A stretch of DNA of 64,000 nucleotides, from NCBI RefSeq assembly GCF_964204645.1, contig NC_134027.1, positions 6,188,485 to 6,252,484 of the forward strand. The letters are read 5' to 3'. The stretch's first letter is position 1, and the number at the start of each line of letters is the position of its first letter. Below, piece by piece: positions 11,406 through 39,650 of the stretch. The position numbers and the translations under genes are program-made. The stretch comes from Tubulanus polymorphus. Its lineage: Eukaryota > Nemertea > Palaeonemertea > Tubulaniformes > Tubulanidae. The notes below the pieces were generated by a model. That model was not told the origin of the DNA. It saw only the letters and a list, made by a program, of their open reading frames with translations, and made no database searches.

Positions 11406-14400
11406 CATTAGAATTCTAAAGGTTTGTGCTTTTGAAAGAATTATTCTTGATATTTAGATGATCAAGATGATCAGCAAATCAGGTCGATATATAGGGTTGG
11501 TGCTTTTTATGTACCCTTTTTGGCTCAGTGGCCTTGCAATTTTCAATAATATTCTGCTGTCTATGTTGGTTTCCCATTTTTCACAGTAATCATTACGGAA
11601 AACAGTAATCCACTTAAAAGTACTACAAGTACTACCCTATATACTAGTGCACCCGTTTTCTAAATGCACCTCTGACTGTAGTAGTTGTCTGATGTTTGAG
11701 TTGTATATGTACTAAATTCATCAATCTGCTTCATATGAACTGGTATACCTATGTAAACAAGTTACAGGAATAACCTGTGCAATATTACTGTTCATTCCAG
11801 GTAGAAATTTACTACTGAAATATCATATAGGCATTCTTTATTCTGTTTCTACATAGATTGATTGCCTGGCTTTTGAAGCCTCTCTGTCATAATTTTTGTT
11901 CGATTCTGATGTGAAAATCCCTGTTGGTAGTTATGCCGTAATCTCGATTGTACCTAAATATTACTTAGTATTATCTTACGTTGCCGCACATAAACCTGCA
12001 GCTGTTTGAGATTAATGCGAAAAGAAATGTCGATAAAAATGCCAAAAATACTGACATTTTTCTAGCAAATATCAAGAGCTATACCACACTTATAGTTAGA
12101 CATCGTTATCTTCATCCTTCACATACCACAAGCAGCCTCATTTTATGATTTATGCGTTCGTACCTTCTTCGAATGTGATAACTCACATATTAGATTTGAC
12201 CTTTTCTAATGTTAAGGAAAAGACTTAATTATTCACCACGATTTGCCAGCAAAAGTCCTTTATCATCGATGTGAATTCTGCAATTTAGATTACCCCCAGG
12301 ATTCTCGTGCAAAATGATTGGATTGATATCGTAATTCATTCGCTTCTTTGATGATATTTTCTAAGGAATAATTTCTATTTTATACGACTGACAAAATGAT
12401 CAATTTCTCCGAGTTGATAACCGGCAGTGCATAAAGGAAGTTCCTATGCTTTAGTAGTTACAGGTAGTCAATTGAATTCAGCTTTTATGAAGATTTACTG
12501 TGAATTTCATCGAGCCACTTGATTCTCTTCGAAGTGAGCGACATGACAGTGGCTGTAAATTGTCAGAGACCAGCATCTGAAGACTTTTATATCATTATTC
12601 GCGTCTAGAACTTCTTTAATTGACTTTCTTACTTGAGCGCACGAGTTCGGGTTTCATCGTGCATATTACGGATTAATCGCTTCTTCCAGATTTTGACTTC
12701 GCGATTTCGTTTTTCTGACATGCAGAAAGGTGGTTGCCTTAGGCTAGATTGTAGTTCTGCTACTGTTCACAGAAAAAAAATAGAAAAGCTACAATATCCT
12801 GCCACAGCTGACAGGATGAGTTATTTTTATCATCATAAAGGATCCTACTGCATGATTCAACGTTTGAATTCCCTCCTCGCCTTGGGGTAACCGAGCTGAT
12901 TGAGACCTTGTTGACTGTTCTAGCATCTAAACATCGGTGATTTGTGGTGTGCTGATGTCGCTAATTAATTGCCAAGTTTTATTGTGACACTTCAGGGGGG
13001 AAAGCTTGATGAGGCTTTATGACAATGTTGTCGTCTTATCCACCATATATCTCGCGAATAATGCTCGGATGATTATCCCTCGAGGGGAGGCCACAATTTA
13101 CTAAGGGTTTTGTGGGATGGAAAGGTGGTTTATCATTTGAGGTGTGCGCATGAATTATGAATGCACGCCAAGCCATTTTTTCTGTAGGTAATCGCCTCTG
13201 GTTATGAATAATGATATGAACAAATAACTCGTTGTGCGGTGTCAATTTATGAAAATTTCGTCATCACCTGTCTCTCAAGGTGATCGTAATGTAGCCAGAT
13301 TTTGGATGTTCTAACCGATGCGCGTATAAAGAAAACTAACTTGACGCCAAAAAATAGCACATTGTCAGATCTTTCACTTCTTCAGCTGATGATAAGTATC
13401 AAGAATATGTCTGAGGCTGTAACTTTATTCCATGCACAGTTTGTGCTTTTCAATAAGTTTCTCCCCTTATGAATAACAAACGACGGGTTTAGAAATATCG
13501 ATTCGAAGCGACTCGTCTTTTTCAAAATATTAATAAATGCGAAGATCTAAGGCGACTGGATGATCGTCTGGTTGTCGATGTAAATTCATTGAATTTGGGA
13601 TTGAATTTCCTGCATCTGTTTCCCGCGTTTCAGTCGAGTTTAATAATCCCCTGATACCGAGAGCTTTATTAATTTGATTTCAGATCGTAGAAGTCATTCA
13701 GTCAATATAGACTACTACTACGTTCTTTGTATTTAAACTATTCCGACACGCAACGGGAAATAAAGAATGATTGAATTAAGCGCGTTCTGAATTCGCCCGT
13801 AGCGGCGTCAGGATGAAGAATTCAACCCTTCGTTGACGTATCATCTGACGGATGTGACGGGAATGAAAATCTTTTTGATCCTTGTTTGTATTTCATCGAA
13901 TGAGGTGGAAATGGGGACCGATGACAACATCAGCCACTGGACATTATCCGTATATGTACGTAGTACAGCTGAGTATCAGTAAAGATAACTACATTTTACC
14001 ATACGCATTCACACTGAACCTTGTGTTCGTGCTAGGCTCGAGTAGTTTCATCTCCGAGTTCTTCGCAGATTTTCTGGCGACGCAATGGACCTGAATGTGA
14101 TTGATGCGAAACGAATTGCGCTATAAAGCTGTGAAGTATCGTCGAGATTGGTAGAAAATCCTGAAAAAGCGAGCGTCATGATTCGAGAACTTCTTAAAAA
14201 GCAAAACGTTGTTACTAATCGACTCGTCTCGTAATGTAATATAGAATGTATCTATGTATATAAGGCAGGTTCTTCATAGATTGAATGTTCCCAACTGATT
14301 TGATTTACTGCATCGACTCTCAAGTGTCGCATCCATTTTTCTAAAGTGCTTCACAAATTGCTAGTACGGCGCTCAGTGTATCAGAAGTGTTAGAGAATAT

Positions 14401-15618
14401 AGTTAGGATAAGACGCAGGTCGCAATCATCGAGGGATACTACCAGCAACAAAGATGTGTTTTAAGGTGGTTTGCAAAGTTAATTGACTAGGGAACTAGAA
14501 GATGGAACCTATACACCTTGTAAGGTAGCAGAAATGTTAAGTTAATGTCAGGATATTAGGAAACCTTACTTGGGTTCTGTTAACTGAAAGCTCCTTCGAC
14601 CCGGTGAGGTGCACATTCAAGGCTAATTTTACCATGCCACCTGAGCTCAAATAATGTACTGAATCAATACTAAATCCATCAAGCAGCAACCGCGATAGTT
14701 TATGGTGTCAGGCATTAGATAAATGATGGATACTTTAAACTAAAAATGGAAATTGACAAATTGTTTGTTCTACAATAAGCCTAGCTACAAATGATTATCA
14801 TCCATTAGCGATCTTAACATCCTTGTCAGGTATTCTGTTTTGATATCGGATATGCTGTCTATCGAGGGCCTGGTATCTTTGAGAACAACATGGTTGCAAA
14901 CACTGCGATAAAAATCACGATTCAAGTCTGTGCAATCCACATCGAGATTTAGCTTGACAAAATATGGGCATTGTTCAAATCCTTGTTTTCTGACATTTTA
15001 GGATGGCAAGTCTTGATCTTGTATGACTTTGCTACCTAGAGCAGGGATCAAGTCAATGATCCCTGCTCTAGGACCTTCTAGTCTCAGTGTAGCCTGAGAG
15101 GTTTAATTTCTTAGCCGGGAGTGATTAATATAGGTTTAATGGTATTCACGTTCAGCCAATCTGTGCAGTCGTTTGGAATCTATTGGTCTATCATTTCCAA
15201 AGTCATGATCATATCGGGGACGTACGAACCTAACCTTTATCAATGCGGACTTTATTCAAGGCATTTCAATTAGTTTGGAACTCCAGCCACACACAGCATC
15301 TATACACTGATATCTGTGATGGATGATATTGTGAACATTTTTATCCAGTCCGTCCTTTTAATGAATTTTTACTTGTATATTGAAATTTGCATATCATTGC
15401 CATTTACAGTGAATTGGTATGAATTATGCAATACAGACCGACCCTCAAATGGTTTAAGAAATCGTTGCCTTGACAGTTCTTGTTTCTATAGTACCTTGAA
15501 TCTATAAATCCATGATAAGATGATTGAATATTAATAAGATGTAGAAGGACGCATTAGCGTAGACATATTTCACTAGCACTTGTCAATGTTTGATAAGAGA
15601 TAATCCTGCATGTTCGCA
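11406..15618. other. Intergenic, no gene recognised
   Basis: No supported exon. A relatively CpG-rich segment at about 13690-14200 differs from the AT-rich surroundings and could be regulatory. The hairpin at 15035-15072 is listed separately. Confidence 0.45.
15035..15072. repeat. Perfect 16-bp stem, 6-nt loop hairpin
   Basis: CCTAGAGCAGGGATCA, loop AGTCAA, then the exact reverse complement. No run of T follows and no larger element is visible around it. Function unknown. Confidence 0.7.
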
Positions 15619-16328
15619 TTAAAGCCACATTCACACTATCACTAGATGGGTCCCTACTGTACCAGGTACGTTCCAAATTTAGAACAGGCCAAATCAGAGT
15701 GTGCATTAATACACACCCAGCTGAATTGGCTACAGAGAGTTATCACAGGCCCCGCAAAATGTCGCCATGTGTATTTTACCCTGAAATGAATATCCAGATG
15801 ATAGATTTATCTTAGGCCTATGTGGCTGTTATTTATTCTAAAAATTTTGCTGACTGCAGTTTATCATCCTATCTGGACGCATGGTAAATTCTATGGTAAA
15901 TTCTAGGACATTTTCAAAACAATTAAAACGGATATTCCGCAAGCAACACATGCAATTGACAGATTTTATGATAAATGATAATCCTAAATAGCCTACATTA
16001 AAGTTTAAGGCAATAAAGAAATTGTATAAAATCTGAAAACTCTATAAATCTTGTAAATCAGCTTGATGATCAATGGGTGATCAGTTTATTAAAATTGAAT
16101 TCATACCGCAGAGTATGATTTAGAACGGACCTGGAACCAGTTTCTGTCCACACACAGATTTAGTCCATTCCAAAATTTAGAATGGACCTGGATCAGTCTT
16201 TTAGGTCGGTCCAAATTTGAACCGACTTATATGGAATGGACTTTGCAAGTATGAATGCTTGGTCCATACTAAATTGGAACGGGCCAAATTTAGACCAGTG
16301 TAAATAAGGTTGTGTGAATGCGGCTTAA
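15619..16328. mobile_element. ~710-bp MITE with TTAA borders (piggyBac-like signature)
   Basis: TTAA followed by AGCCACATTCACAC at the left (15619-15636) and GTGTGAATGCGGCT followed by TAA (completing TTAA, 16312-16328) at the right: a 14-bp terminal inverted repeat with one mismatch and a TTAA at each border. The interior has repeated GGACCTGG/GGTCCA/AAATTTAGA blocks at 15650-15690 and 16115-16305, partly in inverted orientation. No transposase frame is visible. A TTAA duplication is characteristic of piggyBac elements; the assignment rests on that alone. Confidence 0.6.
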
Positions 16329-16351
16329 GATAAAACAAAACCTTTAAACTC

Positions 16352-16365
16352 GGGGGGGGGGGGGG
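16352..16365. repeat. Poly-G tract (14 G)
   Basis: Uninterrupted run of 14 G 24 bp beyond the TTAA-bordered element; simple repeat. Confidence 0.9.
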
Positions 16366-16369
16366 AGGA

Positions 16370-19300
16370 AAATGGAAACCTGTGCAATTGAAAATTGAAA
16401 CACATAGCACCGAGGTCTCTATAACGAATAGCATAGTTTGTCTCGACTACTGACGACTGTGGGGAAAAATATAGATCGATTATCATGTATTCTTGTTCAA
16501 CAAGCACACGCTTGAGAGAGTTGATTATTACAGCAATCCTGGACTATGGAACCACTTCATAGTTAGAATGCATCATATCGGTGATTCTGATGATTCTGAA
16601 ATTGCCACTACTGAGATCGGAACTTACAGACCTGCACATTTTGCCATACAGATTATTGGCAATTACATGGAAAAATCTCAGAACTGCTATTGGAAAAGAA
16701 TAAGTTACTCGAGCGCTCCGGCGTTATGTGACAAGTTTGACGAACAAGTGTAGGCTCTTGTGAGTCTAATCTACGTGACTGAATTTCCCCGTATCAATTT
16801 AATCTTGAGAAGGAAATGTCGCTGATTTAGAGAGAAAAGGCATTAAACTTCCTTCCCGTATCAAGTTTCCCTTGTTGAAAAATGGTTCGTCATGTTTGAT
16901 CTAAATGCTGAACTTTTTTTAGAACTGATTCAGCTTCTAAAAAATCTTATGTTGACTTTCTGACATCTTCACGCATGGAAAACGACGTATGCGGGGATTT
17001 ACATCATCATTGTCTGGCGCATTTGAAATTAATGCCTATCGGTGCCATTTGACCGCGCAGGAATTCACTATCAGAATACGGTGGCTTAATATTCGCCGAG
17101 ATGGCAATTTTGATGGGCGCATTATCTGTGACGCGGCATTAACAAGCAGTACGTGGAAACTTCCACTACACATAAATCCAATCCGTGACTTGATTCCCTC
17201 TCGATGGAATTTATTTCAATATTGATAAACTTTGTGCCACTGGTAGTAGCTCCGCAATAATAAAGCTGTTGTCGCACGTAAAGCTCAACGCGCATTACCG
17301 AACATTTCCCTTAGAACTTTTTTCGCTGAGCGTCATCTGCGTGAGGTTATTTAAACCACCTCCGAACAGTATATATTGAAAGTGAAATGAAAAGTTGTAG
17401 TAGAAACCGGTTGTGCGACTCGTTCATGTATGACATTTGGATAACGTCGGCTAATTCGCGTGATCATTAGTTATACAAGACGCATTAGTAAGACGCATAC
17501 TCGATGGTTCTATAGTGGTACTCTTCCACGAGTCCTACAAATGCACATTAACGAGACAAAAATATCATTTCCGTCAAACACAGTGAACGCTGAATCTTGA
17601 ATCTGGTCGTATGATACCGAAAAGATTTCGAGATTGAAGTTAAATGATTTACATGAACATATTCGGAGAGTTGGAGCCTGATAAGAAATTTATCGTCTAT
17701 ATTCGTCTGGTAACGTGGCTCAAGTGGCCTCAGCTTATGTCAATCAGTCCGACGTAAGTGTGTGTACATTAGTTTGATGTATAGGATATTGGGACATCAG
17801 ATCCCATTTATGCGATGCCGATCTCTGATACTGTCACCTTAAGAAGATATATAACATGGAAATTGTGAATACTCTCTCTGTGTATAATGCATTTTGCCCA
17901 CATCTTCAAAACGTGTGCTGTAATTAATGGCTTAACTCTATACAAAATTGGCTCAAATATCTTCTGATCTTAGACATGACCACGTTTTAGGGATAACGTT
18001 AAAACTCAAGAAAGTCGAAAATTCTCTGCAGCATCGTTGAGAAGCAGTAAAAATGTATTCTTGTTATTGTGTTGTCTGACAGGTATAGACTCTCTCATAA
18101 CTTTTCATGCAGCTCTAAGCCGCGTTGGCAACTTCCGCATTTAACATTCGCTTAATCTGACTTCGCTGTGGAATCAAGGATATTCTTGGCAAGACTGTGC
18201 TATTCAAGTAGGCCTACTTTGGTGGTTTTATTAGGTAAGACAGGAACCTTAAGTTTGAATAATATAATGTGGTACTTGATGTGCTTACTTAGTGATCAAT
18301 TCTAATGTGGCAAAGAATGCAAAGATTTCTTTCAACCGCTGAAGTTTACTATGATTAAAATCTGAAGTATTCTTTAAATGCCTGCTGTATTTAGTATTTC
18401 TGACCATGAACTGACGAAAAATGAATAGAGCCTTCGTACATCAATTATTGATTGACAGAGTCTTGTGTTTTTCGATACCTCTGATGGGTGTTCATACTAT
18501 TCTCTAGAGAAATGAATATTTATGGATGGGACTCACTCTTAGGTCACGTATCGTAGAAAGCTTCTGTAAAAAATCAGAAGGGCTCGGAGTGTCTATATAA
18601 TGGTCATTTCTTGGATATCACAATGAGCCACTTGATGGATGATTACGTTTGAACTCTATTACTTACTAATTGAGCCATCAATTTTCTATTGAGCGATCAA
18701 AGTTACTTCACCGTGCCTAAGATGTGGCATGGTTATTAGTCACCCCATCATCAAAGCTAACCCCAGCACTCTATTCCCCTTATCGTTGGAACGTTTATCC
18801 ACTATCTCTGCCTGGAAAAAACCAGCTGCTGACTTGAATGAACTTTGCATCATTTGAGGTGAAACGACTTTGCTGGTAATTGCCATCACAGCTTGCTCTT
18901 CAAGTTTTTCGACATTTCAGGATATATGTTTAAATTAGCATAGATAGTAATTGTATCACCCCTAAAGGCGTAATTATCCCAGGAAATTGTAACATGTCTT
19001 AATTAATTCTGTCAAAATTATGCTATTACTTGGTTTTTGCTTTTGAGAAATAGGTAAAACCTGTATTGCAGTGAAGCTTTCTGTACTTTGTTTTCCCGGA
19101 ATACAAAATATCCCAGTTATTTGTCAGCTGCTAATGGTCGTTTCTTTGCTAGGACATAAAGTGTTCTTTGTTAAGAAACCTGTCAGTTAAGTGTGTGTCA
19201 TTCTGACTGATTCTCTTGGTAGAATGATATCCGTGACTGTTTAATGAGAACTGCTATCCCTCGCGGGTTTGCAGGTGTGAATGTAGTGGTGCTAAGATCT

Positions 19301-19740
19301 TCTACCGATTAGTTTTTCCAACTTTATCTGCATAAACTTGCTTGAGTTTGCTCCATCAATAGCAAATTACGCTATTACTACAAACCTACATCTGAGAACT
19401 AATGTGTGTAAGCTAACCCCAGGCCCAGGCCCTCATTATCACAAACAGTTCTTTCCACCAAAAGCAAAACTAGATCCTGATTCGAAATAAGTTTTTGACT
19501 CGGAAGAATTTCATTCTATAAAAGATGCATATTAGACTCTGCTATTAAAACTTGTAATTGTATAATTATATCCCCGCATGATGTGGGGGAATATTATGGT
19601 TTAAGCTGTACCATCGTACTGTGTTGGCATGAAGTAAGCATTACGGCAATAACTCAAAGACTGGTGCAAATAAAAATCCTTAAATCTTCATTTTTGGTGT
19701 GTGGTGGCATGAAAACGAACCCTTTTTAATTTGGAAGGAA
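16370..19740. other. Intergenic, no gene recognised
   Basis: No frame here shows a recognisable domain. A CpG-richer patch at about 16960-17350 stands out from the AT-rich background, as at 13690-14200; it may be regulatory or older sequence. Confidence 0.4.
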
Positions 19741-19750
19741 TCACATTGTC

Positions 19751-19950
19751 AAGATGGCTGACTGGCAGCCATCTTGGAATCCAAAAATGTACATTTTGGC
19801 CTATAACTGTGTTTTTTCATGCATGAGTATTGATATTTCACATGAGAATGTTAAATCACATTGTATATCAGTATATGGAGCTAGGTCATAATGCAGGTCA
19901 TTAAACCATCCAAGATGGTTGACTGGTGGCCATCTTTGATTCCAAAAATG
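19751..19950. repeat. Two copies of an AAGATGGCTG foldback motif
   Basis: AAGATGGCTG, 5 bp, CAGCCATCTT (19751-19775), followed by TCCAAAAATGTAC, recurs about 160 bp on as a diverged copy (19912-19948). CCAAGATGGC blocks also appear at about 21337 and 23387, so this is probably one interspersed family. Confidence 0.5.
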
Positions 19951-20911
19951 TACTTCTATTTCCTGAGCAATGATAGTTTATAAAATAGTTGATTTTCAAG
20001 GATTACCTGATGAGAAACTAAGTAACCGCCTAGCAATTTTTAACAACAACCAATGCTCATGCCAAACCTGGGTTTGGGGATATTCATGTGTTTGCACAAC
20101 ACTAGTTTTTATTCATATTTCATGATTCTTACATAGATAGTATCATATATGTGTATATGGTATTTGGTGCATTATTATGTACATGAATGTCAGTATATCA
20201 GCATTCAGGAGTAATATTAGACCGTGCGCTTGCAGGCAAACGTTTGAAAATGAAATGTTAGCGCTATCATTGTGTCATGTCCTTGCTCTTTAAGTCCATG
20301 CTAATCATATCGTCGATTGTCCACCTTCATGTAGCCAGCTTAGCAATATGAATAATATCATCACCCGTAATACTGTCACCGGCCCATATTGGCTTAACTC
20401 GATTAACTTTCATCTCATTCTCTTGCGCGATGGATCTTAGTTGAACTCTCTGTTAAGCTTGCATGGTAGGTAACTCTCATTCAATACGATGTAGATTCTA
20501 TACGCCTAACTGGAACTGTCTTGTTCGAGAAGCTTTGCTGTGTAGGACGGTTTATAAATTCTCTATATCATTTGGTCTAACATTTTTTGCCATTCATATC
20601 ATATTCATGGAGTAAGATTGTGCCTATCAGAAAGGAATATTTTCTTTAAAGCCCAACGCACACAACACAGGGAAACACAGAAATGAATATGTTTGATCAT
20701 GGAGGGGTCCATGAACCATGTTTCTCGTTTCTTGTAAATGTGCGTGATGCAAGGATACTCTTGGAAACATGTTTCTGTCTCCTGTTTCACTGTGTTCTGC
20801 ACGTTGGGCTCAAGTCACAGTTGATTCTCAAAATGAACTTCCATTTATTTTGCATGAAATGTTGACAAACTTGTAACCTGTACTGATTTTTTTATGGTTT
20901 TTGTTTTGTAG

Positions 20912-36675
<15,764 letters not shown>

Positions 36676-39330
36676 TCAAATCTAAAATTGTTGGAGTCAC
36701 ATATGCAAGGTGCTCCGGTGTATCAGTATAAATAAAAGAATTTGGGTAAGAAATTAGATTTCCATTAGTAACATGATAGTCAAATAATAGCCAATATTTT
36801 CTAAAAATTTGAAAAACTTGCAATGTGGCAACCAAGTCAAATAGATTAAGAAATGAGAACAAAATTTATGATAAACTTCTTCATTGATACAGAAATTCGA
36901 CTGATTAGAATAAGTTCCCTGCAATGTGTTTCCTACATATTTGTACATGTGTTTTCCCATGAATATGATATCTGCTGTTCTATAATTTTTCAAAGCTAAA
37001 ATTTTAACGATCTAATGAAATTGTACTTTAGACTCTGCTTAAGACAAATGTGTCAACTCAACCATGTCATCAATTTCTTGCCAATGCATATCCATCGAAG
37101 GTAGATATCATGGTGATCTTTGATGCATTTGTAATTTGCTAAAATACCTCACATTATCTTATATATTTAAATGTCTGTATGTATGTTTATATATTTTCCT
37201 AATCACTGAAACGGATTTATTTATCCATTTTTCATGGCTTGTTCCCAACTTGTTTTTTAAGTCGTCATCTAGTGAAAATTGGATTGCAAGTGTCTATTAC
37301 CAGTATCTATCAATTTACTAGTAAACTTGTTTAAGTTCTGGGCTGTACTGTGATACTACGAAATTTTCCCATTAATTTTCATGGTGCTTTTGCAAACCCT
37401 TCATAGTCTGCCGTAGTACTATATGTGGTAGGAATATTATCTAAATGCATGTTGTACTTGTTGAGCTGTATACCATAATTAGTTTCACTATAGTAAAATA
37501 GTTGTGTTATGCTTTGTATCACGTTTTAGTGATTTAAAAGTTCTATGTGATGTTGTGAAAGCTCAGCAATATCAGGAGATATATGCTTCCAATTAATACA
37601 TAAAGAACGAGACTAAGCTTCTGCTTAAATGAATTGATATTTTATTGAAATATATCTCTTGATTCTCTGGTTTCTGTTAAAAAATGTAATTGAATGTGTT
37701 ATAATCCTTTCTCGTATAATCGCTATTATACTGTAATTAGGATATCTTAAAGGCCAGTTTTCAAACTGGCGATTCAGAAAGTCTCTACTTTTTCAATCAT
37801 AACAATAAATGGAATGTGTATAACTTGAAAAATATTAAAACTGGAATTTGCCATCTGGGATTTAAGTACATATATCTATATAATATGTAGGATTAGGTAT
37901 CTGAATGTCTATGTATGGACCAACACAGGGGCCTGAAGAAATGTTTTAATGCAAAATTTATTTTTTGATGATGAAAATGTCATGTACAATTACATGAACA
38001 AAAACTGTGTAAGAAGGAGATATTTTCATGAGCCCATCATTAAGAGCCCATAGAGCAGCAGTTTTGTAAACTTCATGTCATTCTTATGGAAATGAGAAAG
38101 TTACGTAAATATTGAAGATTCATCGAGATAGAAATAGATCTTTATACATAAATGATATATTTAATCTAATTGTTAATTATTTATTTTACATATGTATTTT
38201 TATGTCATTATAACCATGTCAGTAAAACAAATCAAATCAATTACGTACCGGTTATATACCTACCTGGTATTAATGATATGTACATATTACATTATTTTGT
38301 AATTCTATTCTGGTTATACACGTGTAATGTTACCACATACATACTATGAAATTTATAATTCATTATTATCAATACCAGTATATTTATTGTTTGTTGTGAG
38401 TGAAGAACATAATTATAACAATAAGCAGTTGTTATTATCGACTTGTTGACAATTAAAGAATAATGTGAAGTGATCCCTTAAGATATGTTCTTCTTTGGTT
38501 TGCTGTATTTCTACGGCTTCATATTGTGTGGTGCGTTTTTAAGGCTTAATTTTTGTTGGTTTAAAAATACTAAGCAGCAAACTATTGTTTTGCTCAGCGT
38601 ATAAGTTGAGGTAAATATTTTAGTGGTAAAATCCACTTACATAAGCCGATATTCAACAGTTCCGGTAACGGCCCTACATCGGAAGAAGTTGCCAAGATTC
38701 AATATTCAGCCCCACCCTCTGATTGGTGATATCATATGAATTTTTAATCTAACAAATAAAATATTTTCACTATATGAAAAATATTTTTTCAAAATGTAAA
38801 ATAGTTTCCCCAATACCTACCAAATTTTGAAATGTATATTTTTGGCCACAAAATTATTCTTTGAAAAAGATAAAATACAATATGAAATAGAACTTTCAAC
38901 TAAAGAATTAAAAAGATTTTTCATAGGCAATGCCTTGCCAAACAAGCTCCACTTTGAAGGTAAACTACTTTGCCCATTGGTGATTTACTCTCCTTCCTAT
39001 CATGGCTGGCTTGATATAACACCGGATAAAAGGTGCGACTTATCCCTTCCTCGGTGTGACAAGAGATAGAGGATTATTGATGTACATGTTTTTGTTAGTG
39101 TAGTACATGTATGTATCTTAAAGTGGATTCCGAGCCGCGACAATTCTTCTGATGAGACAAAAGACAGTGAGATTGGAGGAACCACTGAAACCTTCCTCAT
39201 AACATACACAGCAATAAATGAACAAATATCAGAATTGAAGTTGATATTTTTTTGATTTCATAATTCTTTTATGTCCCCACATCTATGAAACTGAGCACTG
39301 TTGAGGATAAAGATCACCTTCTCAATTGCC
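36676..39330. other. PKC 3' UTR and intergenic sequence
   Basis: AT-rich 3' region. AATAAA occurs about 55 bp after the stop (near 36730) and ATTAAA near 38452 before a GT-rich stretch; which is used cannot be decided from sequence. The open frame at 38827-39069 has no support. Confidence 0.5.
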
Positions 39331-39339
39331 ATAAAATCC

Positions 39340-39425
39340 TGGGGCCGGTTTTATAGACAGATATCAACAATAAACCATGAGAAAATGAATAGAGTTAGCC
39401 CCCGCCAGTCTATAAAACCAGCCCC
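39340..39425. mobile_element. Small foldback MITE with GGGGCCGGTTT ends, element 1
   Basis: The left end GGGGCCGGTTTTATAGAC and right end GTCTATAAAACCAGCCCC are inverted repeats, 17 of 18 matching; 86 bp in total, lying downstream of the TAF8 stop codon. Confidence 0.65.
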
Positions 39426-39426
39426 T

Positions 39427-39560
39427 GGGGCCGGTTTCATAGTTGAGACTTAAGTCCAAAAGAGGTCTTAATTAAATCTTTAGACTGGTCTTAAGCTGTT
39501 AGATTAGCTATATAACTAAAAGAGTCTTAAGTCTTAAGTCATGACTATGGAACTGGCCCC
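39427..39560. mobile_element. Small foldback MITE with GGGGCCGGTTT ends, element 2
   Basis: Abuts element 1 with 1 bp between. It starts GGGGCCGGTTTCATAGT and ends ACTATGGAACTGGCCCC; inner GACTTAAG blocks mirror CTTAAGTC at 39520-39540. The shared outer ends show it is a relative of element 1. Confidence 0.65.
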
Positions 39561-39650
39561 TGAGCTCTTGGTATACATAGATTTGAATCACATGTATTCT
39601 GTGAGATAGATAGTTAAAGTTATTAGGCCTAACTGAGAAGAGTTAACTAT

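Noticed and set aside
12633-12890. 85-codon frame and other 60-111-codon frames between 3190 and 20900
   Set aside because: No domains, no codon-level support and no splice continuity; lengths fit chance expectation for AT-rich DNA.
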